Source: Tubulanus polymorphus (lineage: Eukaryota > Nemertea > Palaeonemertea > Tubulaniformes > Tubulanidae). Taken from it: DNA of 64,000 nt. The notes below the pieces were generated by a model. The model saw only the letters and a list, made by a program, of their open reading frames with translations. It did no database searches and was not told the DNA's origin. Within the stretch, counting starts at the first letter, position 1. Every line of letters starts with the position of its first letter. Of the stretch, positions 1-9,424 are shown piece by piece. Position numbers and translations under genes: made by a program. The DNA lies in assembly GCF_964204645.1 (NCBI RefSeq), contig NC_134027.1, forward strand, positions 13,566,485-13,630,484, given 5' to 3'.

Positions 1-2
1 CA

Positions 3-1361
3 GAAATTTATCCTATACCCAATATTTACGTCGAACGTATTCAGAAAAAAATTAACGATTTTCTTTGGTCTTATGGTAAACATTATGTAAGAGCGGAGAT
101 AATCTATCAACCCTTAAGCAGTGGTGGATTAGCAATTAATAACATTAGTTGTAGAGTAATGGCCCAAAGGGCACGAACTATCCTAGTAGAAATGAATCGA
201 GGATCTAAATGGAGAACATTACTGAATTATTATCTTAATCAAGTGCTAGGACAGGGCTGGTCGATAGATTCCCTTATAAATGAAAATTTCATAAATAGAG
301 AAACTCGGAATTCATACTACAAAAGCCTTTTAACCGCGTGGAAGTATGTTATGGCTCTCGTTGAACCGAAATGGTCGAAGCACGATATTAAGAATAACTT
401 AGTGTTTAATAACCCCTCAATAACTGTCAATGGTAGGACCTTGAATTATCCAGAATATACTGACATAGGTTTAACAAATATCAAGCATTTCTTCGATGAA
501 TATGGTAATTTCAAAGATATTGATAATTTTACGCCGATATTAGTAGACGAAGGAAAACACAGCCGAATTTACGCTGCTATACCTCGCGAATGGCGGGTCA
601 CCCTGGGTGACGAAACCATTGATGATAATAAAAAATCAGCTTACACAATTAAAATACAGAACTATAGAAAACCATTAGCTGATACTTCGATGCGCGAAAT
701 ATATAATGCCATAGTCCATGCAAAATTCGGCCACATAAAACCAATTAGTCAAAATAAAATCCAAACAATTCTAAACGAACATAACATAAATTGGGCTCAA
801 ATATGGGGAGACATTTATCATCCAATAACTGAGAATAAATTAGGGGATATGCAATGGAGGTTTCTACACGATACCCTAGCTACAGCAACTAAACTCGTGA
901 CATGGCAAGTTTCTAACGACCCTACCTGTAAAATATGCGGCCGTGCAGCCACTAATACGCATGTCATAATTGAATGTCCGGCAGCTGTAAGACTTTTTAC
1001 TAGATTTCAAACGATAATAGCTCAGGTAGCAGAACAACCAGCCCTCTTAACTAAACGTACAATTTGTTTTGGTTTTTCTAAACAAGCGATCATAAATCCA
1101 CACAGTAGGCGTATATGTAACTATTTGATAACGGTCTTGAAATGGACACTGTATAAGAATCATCGCAAGGCATGCGCAGGAGAAACTGAACTAGATATGA
1201 AAAATTATGCTCGTAATTTTATAGCCAAACGATTGAAACAGGAGATTACGGCCAGGAAAAATATTAATGTTTGGACTCAAAATGAAACACTGATCAGATG
1301 CAACGGAAATAATTACTTTATAAATGAAATAGCACTCAGTACGATTAATGATATTTTGTAA
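3..1361 (+). CDS. LINE ORF2 C-terminal part (post-RT region with zinc-binding domain)
   Basis: The reading frame is open from base 3, upstream of the first ATG at 159, so the gene is 5'-truncated by the window edge and not a 400-residue protein. The first codons give an F-L-W-S-Y-G stretch followed by P-L-S-S-G-G-L, typical of the region just after the thumb of L1/Tx1-type reverse transcriptases. Near residue 245 counted from 159, W-R-F-L-H-D followed by C-K-I-C-G, then H and C-P-A, is the CCHC zinc-binding reverse-transcriptase C-terminal domain (zf-RVT like). The catalytic YxDD motif is outside the window. The frame is intact to its TAA, which suggests a fairly recent insertion. Confidence 0.85.
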   Translation, partial: EIYPIPNIYVERIQKKINDFLWSYGKHYVRAEIIYQPLSSGGLAINNISCRVMAQRARTILVEMNRGSKWRTLLNYYLNQVLGQGWSIDSLINENFINRETRNSYYKSLLTAWKYVMALVEPKWSKHDIKNNLVFNNPSITVNGRTLNYPEYTDIGLTNIKHFFDEYGNFKDIDNFTPILVDEGKHSRIYAAIPREWRVTLGDETIDDNKKSAYTIKIQNYRKPLADTSMREIYNAIVHAKFGHIKPISQNKIQTILNEHNINWAQIWGDIYHPITENKLGDMQWRFLHDTLATATKLVTWQVSNDPTCKICGRAATNTHVIIECPAAVRLFTRFQTIIAQVAEQPALLTKRTICFGFSKQAIINPHSRRICNYLITVLKWTLYKNHRKACAGETELDMKNYARNFIAKRLKQEITARKNINVWTQNETLIRCNGNNYFINEIALSTINDIL

Positions 1362-1803
1362 GGCCAGAAAAGAGCGTTTAGGTTTCTGTAAATAGCAATT
1401 AAATCGTTTTATACATACTATACATGTGACTGTGAATGATGACTTGATATCTCTATACTAGACAAAAGTATTCCTATTTTGTAAATATAAAGAATAATTT
1501 GTGTCATTACGGATAATGTGTAAATATTGGAAAGAATTAAACGATGTATGTATGATGTGTAGTGAAATGTTCCAGTTAACGCAGTTTGAATTGTCTTCTT
1601 AATATACATATACGACTGTTACTAACCAGTGTTAATGAATAACGTTTAAATCGAATTGAAAAGAATTAAATATACATTTATGATTGCTTGGAATATGATG
1701 TAAATACCTCCAGTCCCCCACCTGACTCCAGTGGGTGTGATGTAGTTGTTATGGAGCCTTCCTTTTGTTAAATAAAGTTAAAAAAAAAAAAAGAAAAAAA
1801 AAA
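1362..1803 (+). other. LINE 3' UTR with polyadenylation signal and poly(A) tail
   Basis: No coding frame continues here. AATAAA at 1771-1776 is followed within 4 bases by an A-run interrupted once by G (1780-1803). The minus-strand reading frame at 1418-1609 is AT-rich and has no recognisable content. Confidence 0.75.
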
Positions 1804-2250
1804 TTTTGAAAATGCACCTTCGTCACTCTCCGGGTTTCTCCTTCGGTTTCGAATTTCGAGATTGGTAGAAATTACATTAGGCGCCTTTAATATAATGTGA
1901 TTTCTGCCAATCATTGAAGGAGATCCCGGTTGACGTGGGTCGCGGGGGTGTAAGTAGAAATGACGGGGGATAAGCGTCCAGCAGCGCCTTTCAATAATGG
2001 GATGCTTATCCCCTGAAAACTCTGTAGGTCGAGGATAGGGCAATTTTGCTAAAACTAACCGTAAAAACATTGAAATATTCCTTTTAATCACGAGAGAGAA
2101 TGACTATCCTCCTGTCCTGTGTGTGTTGTATGTACTGCGTTATAACTGCTATAACAACAACGTTGAATTGCAACACCTGATGTTTGACTGTATGATTGTA
2201 GTTGTTTGTAAAACGACTAAGGTTATTTTGGATTCTAGATATTCATTATT
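1804..2250. repeat. Structured conserved segment, copy A (pair of 27227-27735)
   Basis: Nearly identical to 27227-27735 apart from an internal gap of about 52 bp. It holds two hairpins: GGGGATAAGC...GCTTATCCCC around 1968-2015 (stem about 14 bp) and AGAAATTACATTA...TAATGTGATTTCT around 1867-1905. In both copies it lies just beyond the stop of the small minus-strand gene at 2263/27741 and ends with a shared GGATTCTAGATATTCATTAT word, also present at 26826. Likely the terminal part of a Maverick; no RNA family was recognised. Confidence 0.6.
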
Positions 2251-2262
2251 TTTATTTTTTAT

Positions 2263-2589
2263 TTAATCAACAATTTCTAAATCATGATGACCGTCTTCAT
2301 TTTTCCCATGATAGATTATTTTAAATCCTTCTAAATCTTTTAATTCCTCTGTACTCAATGAAACCCATTTATCAGGTAAAAACACTTTAAATTCTCGCGA
2401 TGTACTAACATTACAGTAGCTTAAATTCGCTGATACTTTCTCTCCATATTTAGTTTTTATCTTTTCTAATTTCAATATTTTATGTTCAATTTCTTTTGTA
2501 ACATCAATTAACTTTTTTATTTCAAATTGTTTTTTTGCTGGTTTTATTCTGTTATTTATTGTTGCTAAGAATGCTTTTCTATCTCCCAT
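2263..2589 (-). CDS. Small Maverick-associated protein, unknown function (copy A)
   Basis: A 108-residue protein, lysine-rich, with a likely coiled-coil centre (heptad-like KKLIDVTKEIEHKILKLEKI region, residues 24-43) and an acidic C-terminus. It is intact and nearly identical to 27741-28067; a deleted relic lies at 4254-4355. The start is chosen because the ATG is preceded by CCTAATAA and by the 80-bp upstream module shared with the polymerase genes. No known family was recognised. Preservation in two copies while the neighbouring genes are broken suggests a real gene. Confidence 0.7.
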   Translation of the reverse strand: MGDRKAFLATINNRIKPAKKQFEIKKLIDVTKEIEHKILKLEKIKTKYGEKVSANLSYCNVSTSREFKVFLPDKWVSLSTEELKDLEGFKIIYHGKNEDGHHDLEIVD

Positions 2590-2676
2590 TTATTAGGAAA
2601 AAAAATTACTTGTGGTGATGAGTGGTGTCTCGTCCTCTCGTCCTCCGATCTGAAACCCACATCTTCCAATTACTTA
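2590..2676 (-). promoter_or_regulatory. Shared upstream module (Maverick promoter-like), copy 1
   Basis: Read on the minus strand: GTGGGTTTCAGATC, then GAGGACGAGAGGACGAGACACC, CACTCATCACCACAAGTAA, T-run, CCTAATAA and ATG. The same order occurs at 4356-4441, 15061-15143, 28068-28150 and 41546-41624, always ending at a gene start. Function as a promoter is inferred. Confidence 0.6.
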
Positions 2677-2685
2677 ACAATTTAT

Positions 2686-3212
2686 AATTTTAACAGTCGA
2701 ACAATTTAACATTTTAACGGTCTAACAATTTAACATTTTAACAGTCTAACAATTTAACATTTCAACAGTCTAACAATTTAACATTTCAACAGTCCATCAA
2801 TTTATCATTTCAACTGTCAAACAATTTATCATTTTAACAGTCTAACAATTTAACATTTCAACTGTCAAACAACTTATCATTTTAACAGTCTTAACAATTT
2901 AACATTTTAACAGTCAAACAATTTATCATTTCAACAGTCTAACAATTTAACATTTTAACAGTCCATTAATTTAAAATTTCAACAGTCAAACAATTTAACA
3001 TTTCAACAGTCAAACAATTTATCATTTTAACAGTCTAACAATTTAACATTTCAACTGTCTAACAATTTGATATTTTAACAGTCTAACAATTTAACATTTC
3101 AACAGTCAAACAATTTAACATTTTAACGTTCTAACAATTTATCATTTAAACAGTCTAACAATTTATTATTTAACAGTCTGACAATTTATCATTTTAACAG
3201 TCTATTAGATAT
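2686..3212. repeat. 24-bp minisatellite, about 22 copies
   Basis: Unit approximates AACAGTCTAACAATTTAACA followed by TTTT, with C/T and A/T variants at fixed positions. The units are degenerate over their whole length, with no unique spacers. It lies between the upstream module of the 2263 gene and the end of the minus-strand gene at 3276. Confidence 0.9.
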
Positions 3213-3275
3213 TTAAATCATTTAACTTAATTCAATAATTATTTGACTATTTAATTTATTTTTAATGTAGAATTG

Positions 3276-3975
3276 TTACTCTTTACTCCAGTTTTTATGT
3301 TTAATTGTTTGGTAATGCTTTGATTTATGTGAATTTGAATATTTACCTCCGCAATAACAATGAATTTTTTCATTAGGATTAAATCTTTTGAATTCATTTT
3401 CTAAATCACATTGAATTGTAATATCTTTAAAAGATTTACTATTTCCTAAATCACGCTGAATTGCAATATCTTTAAAAGAATTATCTTTTTCTAAATCACA
3501 TTGAATTGCAATATCTTTAAAAGAATTATTGTTTTCTATATCACATTAAATTTCAATATTTGATGTATTTTCATTATAAATAATTTGTTTATCATCAAAA
3601 TTACAATAATATAATTGTCGTTTTTCAATTCTTAAGTCTATCCTATCATTACCTCTTGAAAGTATTATATCACTTTCTCTTTCATTAAAAGGAAATTTAA
3701 GAATATTTATTATGTTTTCATCTAAATTACCTTTATAATTTAAAAACTGTATTAAATATTTTTGGATTTTTGGCACCATTATCTAAAGTATCTATTAGTT
3801 CAGTAATTAAATATGTTTCATTTAATAATATTTGATTAATTACAGTAATATCATAAATTTTATATTGTCTTCCATACACTAAATATTTTGCTGAGATACA
3901 ATTTTTAATGTTAAATAGTGAAAATAATTCATTAAATTCTTTTATTTCAATTTTAAATTCCATTTCTTCTTTCAT
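3276..3975 (-). pseudogene. Zinc-finger protein with 15-residue repeats (Maverick minus-strand gene), broken
   Basis: The start at 3975 follows CTATATAAATG, the usual Maverick start context. The first 80 residues are read in one frame and then a frameshift near 3740-3770 moves to the frame that ends in a TAA at 3546-3548. The same frame continues past that stop as three 15-residue repeats (NSFKDIAIQCDLE-like, 3401-3545) and finishes with a CxC...H...H finger resembling the fingers at the start of the Maverick polymerase gene (15144). The TAA therefore looks like a nonsense mutation. Function unknown; a DNA-binding accessory protein is an inference. Confidence 0.6.
3401..3545 (-). repeat. 45-bp coding tandem repeat (15 residues per unit)
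   Basis: CTAAATCAC-type words recur at 3401, 3446, 3491 and 3536, exactly 45 bp apart, so the repeat keeps frame in the minus-strand zinc-finger gene. Copies differ by a few substitutions that preserve an SFKDI core. Confidence 0.85.
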
Positions 3976-3991
3976 TTATATAGCAAAATTA

Positions 3992-4160
3992 TTACTCACG
4001 CTTTACTCACACTTTTAATATTGAAAATCTAACTTATTTTACTCACACTTTACTCACACTTTTAACATTGAAAATCTAACTTATTTTACTCACACTTTAC
4101 TCACACTTTTAATATTGAAAATCTAACTTGTTTTACTCACACTTTTAATATTGAACAATT
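3992..4160. repeat. 47-bp tandem repeat, about 3.5 copies
   Basis: TTACTCAC recurs at 3992, 4039, 4086 and 4133 (period 47). Each unit has ACTCACACTT twice, then TTTTAATATTGAAAATC. It lies immediately upstream of the 3975 minus-strand gene start, so it could be part of its regulatory region or a simple expansion. Confidence 0.85.
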
Positions 4161-4253
4161 TTATCATTTTATTAGTGCTTTTATATTAAAAAGTTTCTTT
4201 ATTTTTGGAAAAGAGCAAAAAAAAATTTGATTTTTTCTAAACTTATTTTTATT

Positions 4254-4355
4254 TCTTAATTTGCTGATACTTTCTCTCCATATTTAGTTTTTATCTTTCC
4301 TAATTTCATTTATTCTGTTATTTATTTTTGCTAAGAATGCTTTTCTATCTGCCAT
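4254..4355 (-). pseudogene. Internally deleted relic of the small Maverick protein
   Basis: From the ATG at 4353-4355 the first 13 residues match the intact genes at 2589 and 28067 apart from substitutions (MADRKAFLAKINN). The middle is then missing and the reading joins the KYGEKVSA region out of its normal spacing. The upstream module (4356-4441) is retained. Confidence 0.65.
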
Positions 4356-4441
4356 TTATAAGGGGAACAAATTATTTGTGGTGATGAGGGCTGTCTCGAC
4401 CTCACGACCTCTGGTATGAAAGCCTACTTTTCCTATTACTT
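4356..4441 (-). promoter_or_regulatory. Shared upstream module, copy 2 (diverged)
   Basis: The most diverged of the five modules: the ATTTGTGGTGATGAG and GTCTCGACCTCACGACCTC blocks remain, and the outer block has become GGTATGAAAGCCTACTTTTCC. It sits directly before the relic start at 4355. Confidence 0.55.
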
Positions 4442-4862
4442 CTTTTAACGACTATTATTTGCAAGTCTTTGAATGTATATATCACAAAATAGCAGACTTC
4501 AGCCTGGGTGCACATCAGCTGTCCTTGTACTTGATAGTAGTAATCATTGTTTTTTTTTTTAAGTTGGAGTTCTCCATTGACAAGCGCAAGGTAAGGCACA
4601 GTGACCTCCGAGATAAACTTATCACGCGCGGTATATGGACATTTTACTTCGACTATTGTTTTGGAGTCAATAATGCCATCTGGAGATGCAGCTAACCAAG
4701 GTCGTTCCTTGTAAATAAAGAGGCCGCACTCTTTAGCTTCCTGAATGCCTGGATAATCTGAGCGAAATTTCAGATATTTGGCTCGGATGTACTGGCATAC
4801 CTGTACTGGGATACCCCTCCTTTCTAAAGGTTTGATTATTTCAAAAAGTTAGGTTGGGTACG
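4402..4862 (-). pseudogene. YqaJ-type exonuclease domain fragment
   Basis: Open minus-strand frame carrying the signature of YqaJ/lambda-type recombinase exonucleases: PWLAASPDG (catalytic Asp), then VEVKCPY (the E-x-K of the PD-(D/E)xK fold) about 10 residues later, then YYYQVQGQL near the domain end. N-terminal family parts such as the first helices are missing, and an in-frame TAA lies just upstream near 4863, where the duplicate at 6240 has one T fewer and reads through. There is no start codon and no intact gene. It may be an exon relic of a host or viral-type YqaJ gene; the product would digest DNA 5' to 3'. Confidence 0.75.
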
Positions 4863-5018
4863 TGGGGCGAAAACCACTTCAATGCGTAGCTAAGATGCTG
4901 GCCTATGAGCCATAAGCAGGATTTCCCCTGAATGTACGCGCTTATATATGAACTAAACTCTCGAATTTCCGGTTTTTACTATAGGATAGAAGATTTTGGA
5001 ATAGTGGTCTGAGCTCTG
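4772..5018. repeat. Direct duplicate A of a 247-bp segment (pair of 6152-6398)
   Basis: The two segments agree apart from single-base changes and short indels. The segment carries the upstream part of the YqaJ-like fragment plus flanking non-coding DNA. The copy at 6152 lacks the downstream catalytic part. Confidence 0.85.
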
Positions 5019-6151
5019 ACAGCCAATACAGCCAAAATAACAAATTTTGAAGTTTTGATGAAATTTCACAAATAATTTTTATCTTATACATCTTTTGCAC
5101 ATATAAGTCGTCTTGAGGCATTCATTGAGACCTAATTCGCTGATTTTAATCAGTTTCATGGTAGGATTTGGTAATGTTTTTGTTTGTAGAAGGCTAGAAT
5201 CGCAGATTTCGGTCAATTTTTAGGCATGAACCGTAAGATATTTTCTCGTAGGAGGCTCGGTTTAGGCTCATAAATCTATTTCATAAAGGCCATCCTTGCC
5301 CATGCAGAATAATCACATTAATTCAGCTTTCTTTGATTAAGTTATCTAGTTTGGCTGACTTTTTGGTGCCAGATACTGTCAGGAATTTAAGGGGTAGGGG
5401 AAATGCATATTTTCGTTGAAACCATGGCAACCGAAAGGACATTGTCAGAGGCCAGTTGTGATATTTTTCCTAACTAGTACTGGTGACAACTACGCTTGGT
5501 ATATAAAATTCGTCCCGGCCGAAGGCCTGTGGACGTAGTAGGGTGCATTCGAATTAGGCCTTCAGCGCAAGAAAACTCCAAATCTAAAGCTTTCAGCCAA
5601 TTCGATGATGAAAATGGCATTTTTTTCAAAAAATGCTTAAAGATTGTGTTTCTGATTTTTATCCATAGCCATATATTTATATCCATCAGTGAAAAAAATC
5701 TATCAAGTATTCAGAAAATGTTGTATAATTGTTTTATTCATATTTTGAAATGAATGTTTGACTTAGATGATATTGATAGAAAACTTGGATTTTGTCGCAT
5801 ACGCACGATTTGTGCATTAGCATGTATTTCCATGTGTAATTGGTCTCCACTCTTTCTAAAACTGTACAAAGACTAATGCTATTCTTAAGTTTGGGTACTA
5901 GTCAGGCATCAGACCACAATTAGGTTAGTAGCTCGAAGATGCGAAGGGCCGGACCCCAAAAATAGTACCTAGAGTGAAGAAGAGGTCCCCCATAAATGTT
6001 GCCATAATTTCTGCAAATGGGATAGGTAACGAATTTCGGTTATATGTATGAAATCCATTGATCCTGAGAGACAGATTGATGATGAAATAAGGGATTCCCT
6101 GGGCTTTTTTTGCTTGGAGTAAGGGTACCAAACACGGTGGGGGATTCCCTT
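5019..6151. other. No gene recognised
   Basis: Several frames of 60-85 codons overlap one another on both strands (5474-5753, 5925-6178) without recognisable motifs. They are more likely chance frames. No repeat of note was seen. Confidence 0.5.
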
Positions 6152-6398
6152 AGATATTTGGCTCGGATGTACTGGCATACCTGTACTGGGATACCCCTCC
6201 TTTCTAAAGGTTTGATTATTTCAAAAGTTAGGTTGGGTACGTGGGGCGAAAACCACTTCAATGCGTAGCTAAGATGCTGGCCTATGAGCCTTAAGCAGGA
6301 TTTCCCCTGAATTTACGCGCTTATATATAAACTAAACTCTCGAATTTCTTGTTTTTACTATAGGATATAGAAGATTTTGGAATAGTGGTCTGAGCTCT
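6152..6398. repeat. Direct duplicate B (pair of 4772-5018)
   Basis: See 4772-5018. On the minus strand it encodes a few residues (EIIKPLERRGIPVQVCQYI) shared with the YqaJ-like fragment, then diverges. This shows a duplication or template switch that broke inside the coding part. Confidence 0.8.
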
Positions 6399-6667
6399 AT
6401 AAACCGGACGTAATCTGACGTCATTTTTTTCCTGACTTGTTAGTAAGTCAGAATCGGTTAAGAAGACACATTCTAGAATCCACATACACGCGTTTATCAA
6501 AGGGACGTCCACCCGGCGTCCGTCTATTAACTGTATTTTGTCAAATGAATTTATTTAGACATAAGAATTTGTTTACTTGTCACTGCTCAATGACCTTGAG
6601 ATAATTAACATTTAAACTTTGTTTGTAACCAAACTCGTGACCGGTTAGTTCGAACCCCAATAAAATG

Positions 6668-6727
6668 AAAAGAACGACACCCGCACGAACAGTTCTTAAG
6701 AACCGTTCGGGCGGGTGTCGTTCTTTT
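6668..6727. repeat. 60-bp near-perfect palindrome
   Basis: Two 30-base arms meet without spacer at CTTAAG (centre 6697/6698). The arms match at 28 of 30 positions. The outer part is AAAAGAACGACACCCGC and its complement. The flanks hold no gene. Confidence 0.9.
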
Positions 6728-7540
6728 TTATAAACCAAGAACGGAACTAATTTTCAGCCGCCCGGTTGGCAGGTTTTTATTTTACTGGCCGGAAATTAGA
6801 AAGAAGTAGCCTATTTTTTGACTGCGTGTAAAAAACCGAATTACATTTTTCAAAAGTTAAGTGGGCTAGGCCTAAAATATACTGTCTTGCCAGGGTTTTG
6901 ATTGCCTCCTGCCCGATTGCCTCTGGAAATCATGCATTTTCAAATGCCGCTACGTAGGCCTATAGGCTAAACAAACCTGGACAAGACTGAGAGGATTATG
7001 CCTAGGCCTAGGCCTAACGGTGTAGTAGATTTCTTTTTTTTCAACAGGGACCTTTTTTCAATAACGAATAAGGGCTGTTTTCAAACACAGATTGACAATT
7101 AGGCCTACGGAATTAAGGTATCAGTTTACCGTTACCTCAAATAGCAAAAGTTTATGAGGGTTTTTTCATTATTGATTATTCATTATTTTGAGTCACAAAA
7201 TAGGCCTATGCAAAACCAAAAAGCTTGAAGTCCAATGATATTGGCTCTATAAGCTGAATAAAGCTTAAATTTATGTTCGATAGATGGCGATAGTAGTAGC
7301 TCAGCTGTCAAAATAACTTCACTGACAATGCAGTCACATTCCGAAAATTATCCCTAAATATCAACACACAAACATTGCCATCTAAACTTCTAATGGCAAT
7401 CTACATCTTAGATATTGATTTGTAAAACATTTTGTCAATGATTTATGTATGTCTTTAGCATTATGTTCATTTTCTGGATCATAACAAACAAATTAGAACA
7501 TAAAAATGAAAAATAATGAAATAATGAAAATTTTCATGAG
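6728..7540. other. No gene recognised; TAGGCCTA-rich host DNA
   Basis: Contains scattered AGGCCTA words (for example around 6998-7018) and simple AT-rich stretches. No coding frame of note, no tandem repeat. Confidence 0.5.
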
Positions 7541-7554
7541 GGACCTGACGATCC

Positions 7555-8040
7555 ATGCGGCCGGGTGACGGTAATCTGATACCTCAATTCCATAGGCCAA
7601 TCATTCGAAACTCACTCTCAAAAATAGCTCTCTCTAGCATAATACCTAGGAAAGCTGTCACTGCTTCCGCTGCAGATTTCAATGCTGCATCTGAAACGGT
7701 GAATACATATATGGACAAATTCTGTTCTAAACAGAACATCGTGTATATAAACAATGATATCGTTTTCAAACCGTTGGGAGCGATATGAGAGCGTTTCTAT
7801 AATATCAGTGACAACACTGGTATACATCTAAACGACCTTGGGAAATCTGTACTCTCCAAAAACTTCATAGATGCATGGAAGTCTGAATCGGATGCAGATG
7901 TTTTCGTTACTCCAAAGAAGCGAAGAGGCCGGTCATCAACCGAGACCCCACCTAGCGCTGAGAAACAAGCCAAAAAAAACAAAATGTGGACGACAGTTAA
8001 ACGTCTTATGAATTCGCATAGGGCAAGACTAGCGCCCTAT
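7555..8040 (+). pseudogene. LINE ORF1 remnant, possible esterase-like domain
   Basis: The first frame (7555-7788) shows N-T-Y-M-D-K-F-C-x(5)-IVYINND; after a frameshift near 7780 the next frame reads GIHLNDLGKSVLSKNF, then a basic KKRRGR tail. A D/N-x-x-H-L-N-x-x-G block at this place resembles the last block of SGNH-type esterase domains in CR1-family ORF1 proteins. This is a resemblance by eye only. Confidence 0.45.
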
Positions 8041-8056
8041 TATATAACTGTATCTT

Positions 8057-9246
8057 GTGACAAATCGTTATTATCCTGGGACATCCGCTCATCCCTATAG
8101 ATCGTGTCTTATGGAAACCGAAATTAAACACCGTAAATACTATTCGTCTACCGAATTTAACGCAAATTCGGAAATACATACATGTAGTAATAATGTTCCT
8201 CTGACTGTTTTTCACGCAAATGTGCGTAGCGCTAGTAAAAACTTTGATAGTCTAACGGATTATTTAAATTTATTAAATTATACATTTTTTATTATTGGAT
8301 TAACAGAAACATGGACCGACGGCAATGTTCCTAAAGAGTCTCTGTACCACCTTCCTAATTACGCTAGTATTTTCTGAAGCAGATCTAATAAAGGAGGGGG
8401 GGAGTTGGTCTTTTGATCAACGACTCAATTCCCTTCAAAATTAGGGAAGATCTATCTATAGCTGAAAACTTATTCATAGAGATCAGTGGTCAAAATTCTA
8501 GAAAGATATTAATAGGTGTGATCAACCGACCACCAGAATCAGATCTTAGTACATTTTTAAGTGAGTTTGAATCCTTAATGGTAAAAATTTCCAATGAGAA
8601 ACTCAATGTTATTTTGATGGGTGATTTCAATATAGACTTTGGTAATTATGGAAATAGTGCTATATGTGACTCTTTTATAAACGAAGCAATTTCTAATTCT
8701 TTTGCTCCGCTTGTTAATCTACCTACTCGGGTCACTGACCACTCAGCGGCCATTATTGATAACATTTTAGTAAATTTCCATGAAGAATTCCAGATATCTA
8801 GCGGTGTATTTTTGGTTGATATCACGGATCACTACCCCGTTTTTGCTATTATCACTGGAATTTTACATGAGGCTAATTCATCGACGCCTAAAATTCAGAT
8901 CCGTAATATAAACCCTAGATCGATCGACCATTTTTCACGCTGTCTTTTAACTAGTAACTGGCAGTGTGTTTACAATAGTAACGACCCCGAAATCTCATAC
9001 AATGAGTTCTATAATATTGTAGATAGTTATTATGAAGCTTGTTTTCCTTATAAGTATATTTCTCCAAAATCCGGTAGCATTAGTAAACCTTGTATCACGT
9101 TTGGAATTAAATGTTCTATAAAACGTAAGGAAAAATTATACAGAAAGTATACAAAGTCCAGGTCTTTACAAAGCATAGAAAATTACTGTAAATATCGTAA
9201 TATTTTAAATTCAATTAGAATTGCAAAAGAAAATATTGAAAATATA
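8057..9246 (+). pseudogene. LINE endonuclease domain, frameshifted and 3'-truncated
   Basis: Motifs of the exonuclease/endonuclease/phosphatase fold appear in order: FHANVRS (N block), IIGLTETWT (E block) in the first frame, then after a stop and frameshift at 8376-8413 the block with MGDFNIDF (D-x-N), later N-L-P-T-R and finally TDHYPVF (the S/T-D-H block). A linker with YRNILNSIRIAKEN follows, as usual before the RT domain, but RT is absent. The enzyme would nick target DNA for target-primed reverse transcription; here it is dead. Confidence 0.85.
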
Positions 9247-9424
9247 ATAGAATTCACTATATAGTTGAAGGAATTGTTTTTTTTAATACTTTTTATTTAA
9301 ATTAGGATTCAATATCTCACTACTATTGTCTATCTATAGGAGCGGTAACTATAACTGTCCAGATAAGTCATTTCGGATCCTTGATATCAAATCCTCAACT
9401 GAAAATCAATCAATTCGGAAACGC
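9211..9424 (+). repeat. Left arm of a 213-bp inverted duplication (pair of 10684-10895)
   Basis: The arms are nearly identical and in opposite orientation. The left arm starts inside the LINE linker codons (TCAATTAGAATTGC) and includes the Maverick terminal-type motif (CTCACTACTATTGTCTATCT...GATAAGTCATTTCGGAT). Confidence 0.85.

Larger units (their letters stand above)
1..1803 (+). mobile_element. LINE (non-LTR retrotransposon), 3' end
   Basis: The 5' part lies outside the window. The segment holds the last part of a reverse-transcriptase polyprotein (3-1361), about 420 bp of 3' untranslated DNA, an AATAAA signal at 1771-1776 and a poly(A) tail to 1803. The tail abuts sequence that recurs at 27227 without any LINE beside it, so 1803/1804 is the insertion junction. 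The clade is inferred only from the C-terminal domain (L1/Tx1-like layout). Confidence 0.85.
7541..9246 (+). mobile_element. LINE fragment (CR1/Jockey-like): ORF1 end plus endonuclease
   Basis: Remains of an ORF1-type gene (7555-8040) are followed by an apurinic-type endonuclease domain (8057-9246). The reverse transcriptase is missing, because the element is cut at about 9246 where the sequence turns into the inverted-repeat block. Confidence 0.75.

Noticed and set aside
1960-2080. snRNA or spliced-leader RNA gene, because of the hairpins and an ACTTACCG word
   Set aside because: No order of U1, U6 or SL elements could be matched, and no convincing Sm site with flanking stems was found.
1768-2091. 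Minus-strand protein of 107 residues, with a similar frame at 27189-27467
   Set aside because: The two frames agree only because the DNA is duplicated; they run through hairpins and a poly(A) tail, differ at both ends, and have no recognised family.
2686-3212. CRISPR-like repeat array
   Set aside because: Units follow each other without unique spacers and vary along their whole length; eukaryotic context. It is a minisatellite.
5496-5753. 85-residue plus-strand frame
   Set aside because: Overlaps a minus-strand frame of similar length; low-complexity, no motif, no partner elsewhere.
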